64,000 bases of DNA from Oxalobacteraceae bacterium AB_14. GTDB lineage: Bacteria; Pseudomonadota; Gammaproteobacteria; Burkholderiales; Burkholderiaceae_D. Shown one piece after another: positions 61,321 through 64,000 of this stretch. Positions within the stretch are counted from its first letter, which is position 1, and every line of letters begins with the position of its first letter. The notes under the pieces are model-generated. The model searched no databases. It was not told the origin of the DNA and saw only the letters and a list, made by a program, of their open reading frames with translations. Location: the NCBI GenBank assembly GCA_000381565.1, contig KB906725.1:2465093-2529092 (forward strand), read 5' to 3'. The position numbers and the translations under genes are program-made.

Positions 61321-61848
61321 ATGGCTGAATCCACCCACACCGGCATCGACAAGGAAGCGATCCGCGCCGCCGCCCGCAATTTGCAGGACGGCCCGGTCAC
61401 GGCCGGCTACCAGGGCGACCGCGCGGCCGTCATCAAGATGCTCAACGACGCGCTGGCCACCGAGCTGGTCTGCATCCTGCGCTACAAGCGGCACTACTAC
61501 ACGGTCAGCGGCCGCGACAACGGTTCGGTCAAGGCCGAGTTCCTGGAGCACGCGCTGCAGGAACAGGAACACGCGGATTGGCTGGCGGAGCGTATCATCC
61601 AGTTGAACGGCCAGCCTGATTTCAATCCGGCAACATTGCTCGCACGTAGCCATGCCGAGTATGATGCATCTGACGATGTGCAATCGATGATCAAGGCCAA
61701 CCTGATCGCCGAGCGGGTCGCCATCGAGTCGTACCGCCAGATGATCGAACAGATCGGCGCGACCGACCCGACCACACGCCATTTATTGATCAAGATCATG
61801 GCGGTGGAAGAGGAACACGCCGACGATATGCGCGATTTGCTGGGATAA
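61321..61848 (+). CDS. Ferritin-like (bacterioferritin/Dps-type) di-iron protein
   Basis: 175 residues from ATG 61321 (AAGGA 9 bp upstream; the ATG at 61312 is too close to it). Four-helix bundle with the diiron ligands ELVCILRYKRHY, EHALQEQEHADW (ExxH), NLIAERVAIESY and AVEEEHADD (ExxH). Likely iron storage or oxidative protection. Downstream of OmpA in the stress cluster. Confidence 0.85.
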   Translation: MAESTHTGIDKEAIRAAARNLQDGPVTAGYQGDRAAVIKMLNDALATELVCILRYKRHYYTVSGRDNGSVKAEFLEHALQEQEHADWLAERIIQLNGQPDFNPATLLARSHAEYDASDDVQSMIKANLIAERVAIESYRQMIEQIGATDPTTRHLLIKIMAVEEEHADDMRDLLG

Positions 61849-61909
61849 TGCCTTTTTTGCAGTTTGCTGTACAGTTTTCACTTCACACAACCATAACAGG
61901 AGCTCCATC

Positions 61910-62212
61910 ATGCTGGAACAAAACATCAGTACCGTGAACAACGACGTGAAAACTCTGGTTAAGGATGCGCAAGCATTGTTCACCGCCGCCACCGCGCTGA
62001 CCGGCGAAAAAGCCGAAGAACTGCGCGGCCGCGGCATGCGCGCGCTCGACACCGCGCTGGCCAAGGCCCACGAAGCGCAGCTGAGCGCGGTCGCCGCCAG
62101 CAAGGAAATGGCCAAGCAGGCCGATGTCTACGTCAAGGAAAACCCTTGGCGCTCGATCGCCGCCGCCGCCGGCGTCGGCCTGCTGATCGGCGTCATCATC
62201 GGCCGCAAGTAA
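61910..62212 (+). CDS. DUF883 (YqjD/ElaB-like) membrane-anchored protein
   Basis: 100 residues. Long amphipathic helix (VKTLVKDAQALFTAATALTGEKAEEL) and the C-terminal anchor NPWRSIAAAAGVGLLIGVIIGRK. E. coli YqjD binds ribosomes at the membrane in stationary phase. CAGGAG precedes the start. First gene of a yqjD-yqjE-yqjK-like run. Confidence 0.92.
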   Translation: MLEQNISTVNNDVKTLVKDAQALFTAATALTGEKAEELRGRGMRALDTALAKAHEAQLSAVAASKEMAKQADVYVKENPWRSIAAAAGVGLLIGVIIGRK

Positions 62213-62218
62213 GCCATC

Positions 62219-62599
62219 GTGTCCGATGAGATGAACCGCCCACCGGGCCTGATCGCGTCGCTGGGCAATATCGCCCGCAACAGCATCGGCCTGGTGCTGA
62301 CCCGGCTGGAGCTGGCCGCGCTGGAATTGTCGCAGGTGCGCAATCACCTGCTGCAACTGGTGCTGGTGTTCGCGCTGGCCGTGGTGGCGGGCTGCTTCGC
62401 GCTGGCCTACGGCACGGTGACCATCGCCTACCTGGCCTGGGACGCGCTCGGCTGGAAGATCTTGCCCATCATCACCGGCGTGTTCCTGCTGATCGCGATC
62501 GGCTTGATGCTGTATGCGCGCGGCCTGATACGCAGCGGCAAACTGTCGCTGCCGGCGACGATGGCGGAACTGAAGTCCGACCGCGACATGCTGTTGTAA
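62219..62599 (+). CDS. YqjE / phage-holin-III family membrane protein
   Basis: 126 residues from GTG 62219; ATG 62231 is also possible. Two membrane helices (LLQLVLVFALAVVAGCFALAYGT; ILPIITGVFLLIAIGLMLYA) between amphipathic ends. DUF1469 family; 6 bp after the DUF883 gene. Confidence 0.88.
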   Translation: MSDEMNRPPGLIASLGNIARNSIGLVLTRLELAALELSQVRNHLLQLVLVFALAVVAGCFALAYGTVTIAYLAWDALGWKILPIITGVFLLIAIGLMLYARGLIRSGKLSLPATMAELKSDRDMLL

Positions 62600-62611
62600 C
62601 CGGGAGAGCAG

Positions 62612-62977
62612 ATGAGCAAACAAGCTGAACGCGCCGCGGTCGAGGCCGACCTGCAGCGCCTGATCCGCGAAGGCGAGCTGTATCGCATCAAGGTGGTGCA
62701 CGCCAAGGCGCTGGTCGGCAATGCCCTGCAGCCGGACGCCATGCTGCACGGCGCCGTCGAGCAGGCCATCGGCATGGCCCAGGCCCGCCTCGGCGGCCTG
62801 TTGCAGCCGGGCGGCCTGAAGGGTGTCAACTTCAAGGCGCTGTTGCCGTATGCGCTGACGGTGGGCTCGTACGTCGCCCGCAAGCGCCTGGTCAAGCCGG
62901 CCATGGGCGTGGCCCTGGCCGCCGGCCTCGGCATGGCATGGCTGTTGCGGCGCACCCCCGCGCCGGAGCAGGAGTAA
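62612..62977 (+). CDS. YqjK-like protein of the yqjDE operon
   Basis: 121 residues. Helical N terminus, then a hydrophobic C-terminal segment (LVKPAMGVALAAGLGMAWLLRR). No strong family motif; assigned from position after the YqjE gene (12 bp) and similar architecture. A terminator follows at 62985. Confidence 0.6.
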   Translation: MSKQAERAAVEADLQRLIREGELYRIKVVHAKALVGNALQPDAMLHGAVEQAIGMAQARLGGLLQPGGLKGVNFKALLPYALTVGSYVARKRLVKPAMGVALAAGLGMAWLLRRTPAPEQE

Positions 62978-62984
62978 GCCCCCG

Positions 62985-63009
62985 AACGCCGCCACCGCGG
63001 CGTTTTTTT
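62985..63009 (+). terminator. Rho-independent terminator of the yqj-like operon
   Basis: AACGCCGC-CACC-GCGGCGTT followed by T's; perfect 8-bp stem. Confidence 0.9.
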
Positions 63010-63023
63010 CATTGGAGTCACAG

Positions 63024-64000
63024 ATGAGCAGTGCGAAACCGAATTTGAATCCCCAGCGCTTGCGCGTGGTCCTGGTGTTGCAGGGCGGCGGCGCGCTGGG
63101 CGCCTACCAGGCCGGCGTGTTCCAGGCGATGCACGAGCACGGCCTGGCGCCGGACTGGATCGTCGGCACCTCGATCGGTGCGATCAACGCCGCCATCCTG
63201 GCCGGCAATCCGCACGAGACCCGCCTGAGCCGCCTCAAGGAGTTCTGGGACGGCGTGGCCCACCGCGACAGCTACGACATGAGCCTGGTGCCGGACACGC
63301 AGCGGCGCTCCAACGTGCTGCTGCAAACCTGGGACATCGTGATGCGCGGCGTACCGGGCTTCTTCAAGCCGCGCTTCATGAGCCTGTTCCCGCTGGGCAC
63401 CCCGGTCGAGCCCGAGCAGGCCAGCTTCTACGACACCGGCGAGCTGGGCGAGACGCTCGAGCGCCTGATCGATTTCGACTACCTGAACACGCCGGGCGGC
63501 ATGCGGCTGACGGTCAACGCGCTCAAGGTCACCTGCGGCACCCTGCGCCGCTTCGACAACCGCGAGCAGACGCTGCGCGCCGACCATGTGCGCGCCAGCG
63601 GCGCCTTGCCGCCGGGCTTTCCGCCGGTGCGCATCGACGGCGAGCTGTACTGGGACGGCGGCCTGTATTCCAACACGCCGCTGGAAACCGTGCTGGACGA
63701 TAACGAGCATGTCGACACGCTGTGCTTCATGGTCGACCTGTGGAACGCCGACGGCCCGGAGCCGACCACGCTCGACGAGGTGCAGACGCGGCAGAAGGAT
63801 GTGACGTTTGCCTCGCGTTCCGCGCGCCATTTGCAGGACTATGTCGCCACGCACAAGCTCAAGCAGAAGCTGCGCGCGCTGTACGCGGAGTTGCCGGAGC
63901 GGGCGCAGTCGGAGCAGGGCAGGGAGGAGCTGGCCGGGCTGGGCGGCGACAGCACGCTGCACGTGGTGCGGCTGGCCTATGCTGGGCGCGACTGGAATAT
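63024..64000 (+). CDS. Patatin-like phospholipase (3' end outside window)
   Basis: From ATG 63024 the frame stays open to the window end (325 residues visible). Oxyanion loop QGGGALGAYQAGV, nucleophile GTSIGAINAA (GxSxG) and catalytic Asp in YWDGGLYSNTPL, so the Ser-Asp dyad is complete. The C-terminal part resembles DUF3734-containing patatins. It hydrolyses acyl lipids, possibly linked to polyhydroxyalkanoate or membrane turnover. It begins 14 bp after a terminator, so it needs its own promoter or read-through. Confidence 0.92.
   Translation, partial: MSSAKPNLNPQRLRVVLVLQGGGALGAYQAGVFQAMHEHGLAPDWIVGTSIGAINAAILAGNPHETRLSRLKEFWDGVAHRDSYDMSLVPDTQRRSNVLLQTWDIVMRGVPGFFKPRFMSLFPLGTPVEPEQASFYDTGELGETLERLIDFDYLNTPGGMRLTVNALKVTCGTLRRFDNREQTLRADHVRASGALPPGFPPVRIDGELYWDGGLYSNTPLETVLDDNEHVDTLCFMVDLWNADGPEPTTLDEVQTRQKDVTFASRSARHLQDYVATHKLKQKLRALYAELPERAQSEQGREELAGLGGDSTLHVVRLAYAGRDWN

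Noticed and set aside
63018..63962. Minus-strand frame opposite the patatin gene
   Set aside because: The + strand frame has all patatin catalytic motifs; the antisense is compositionally biased without a domain.

Overview
The window is a GC-rich chromosomal segment of a betaproteobacterium, most likely Oxalobacteraceae (Massilia, Duganella, Janthinobacterium or a relative). The grounds are the dnaX-ybaB-recR order, a PEP-CTERM protein, a Gcr-type membrane protein, many c-di-GMP proteins, and protein sequences typical of that family. Genes are dense on both strands. No rRNA, CRISPR array, intact insertion sequence or prophage is visible.

Layout. 1-2.7 kb: the end of dnaX, then ybaB, recR and a CoA-transferase. 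2.8-7.8 kb: a hybrid histidine kinase followed 1 bp later by a REC-PAS-GGDEF-EAL response regulator. 8-11.2 kb: a glycosyltransferase, convergent with an overlapping ThiF-like/nitroreductase-like pair. 11.4-15.9 kb: cstA-ybdD (pyruvate/peptide uptake), divergent from a Cache-domain kinase and LuxR-type regulator. 16.1-19.4 kb: an EAL-HDOD protein and a PAS-GGDEF-EAL protein. 19.5-20.4 kb: a PEP-CTERM protein and tRNA-Ser(UGA).

20.3-30.6 kb looks like an accessory metal-resistance island next to the tRNA gene. It begins with an inverted partial copy of the tRNA 3' end, a chain of hairpins and a hipA remnant. It continues with an HME-RND efflux operon (adaptor, pump, DUF3240, outer-membrane channel), a divergent two-component system, a cytochrome b561 and a CDF transporter that has lost about a third of its membrane part. 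Two near-identical 20-bp sites, one before the efflux operon and one before the cytochrome gene, suggest one regulator controls both.

30.7-43 kb: a CBS protein, an SRAP (HMCES/YedK) protein, an AraC regulator, a TonB-dependent receptor with a hairpin over its ribosome-binding site, an HExxH lipoprotein, a large DUF748/AsmA protein, an EamA exporter and an AlaC-type aminotransferase. 43-52.9 kb: an AI-2E-family permease; a small unknown gene with two consensus LexA boxes; a lipid-related set (PAP2 phosphatase, diacylglycerol-kinase-like, metallophosphoesterase, phospholipase-D/cardiolipin synthase-like lipoprotein, Gcr-like membrane protein); and an acetyl-CoA hydrolase/transferase. 53-64 kb: a porin, a branched-chain aminotransferase, and a dense group of small envelope and stress proteins (DUF3617, Lmo0937, glycine-zipper, OsmB-like, AsmA, DUF4398, OmpA, ferritin-like, DUF883, YqjE, YqjK-like), ending in a patatin phospholipase cut by the window edge.

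The items most worth following up are the doubly LexA-boxed 74-residue gene (45176-45400), the tRNA-Ser inverted repeat and hairpin chain with hipA debris, the shared operator of the metal island, the internally deleted CDF gene, and the ribosome-site hairpin before the TonB receptor.
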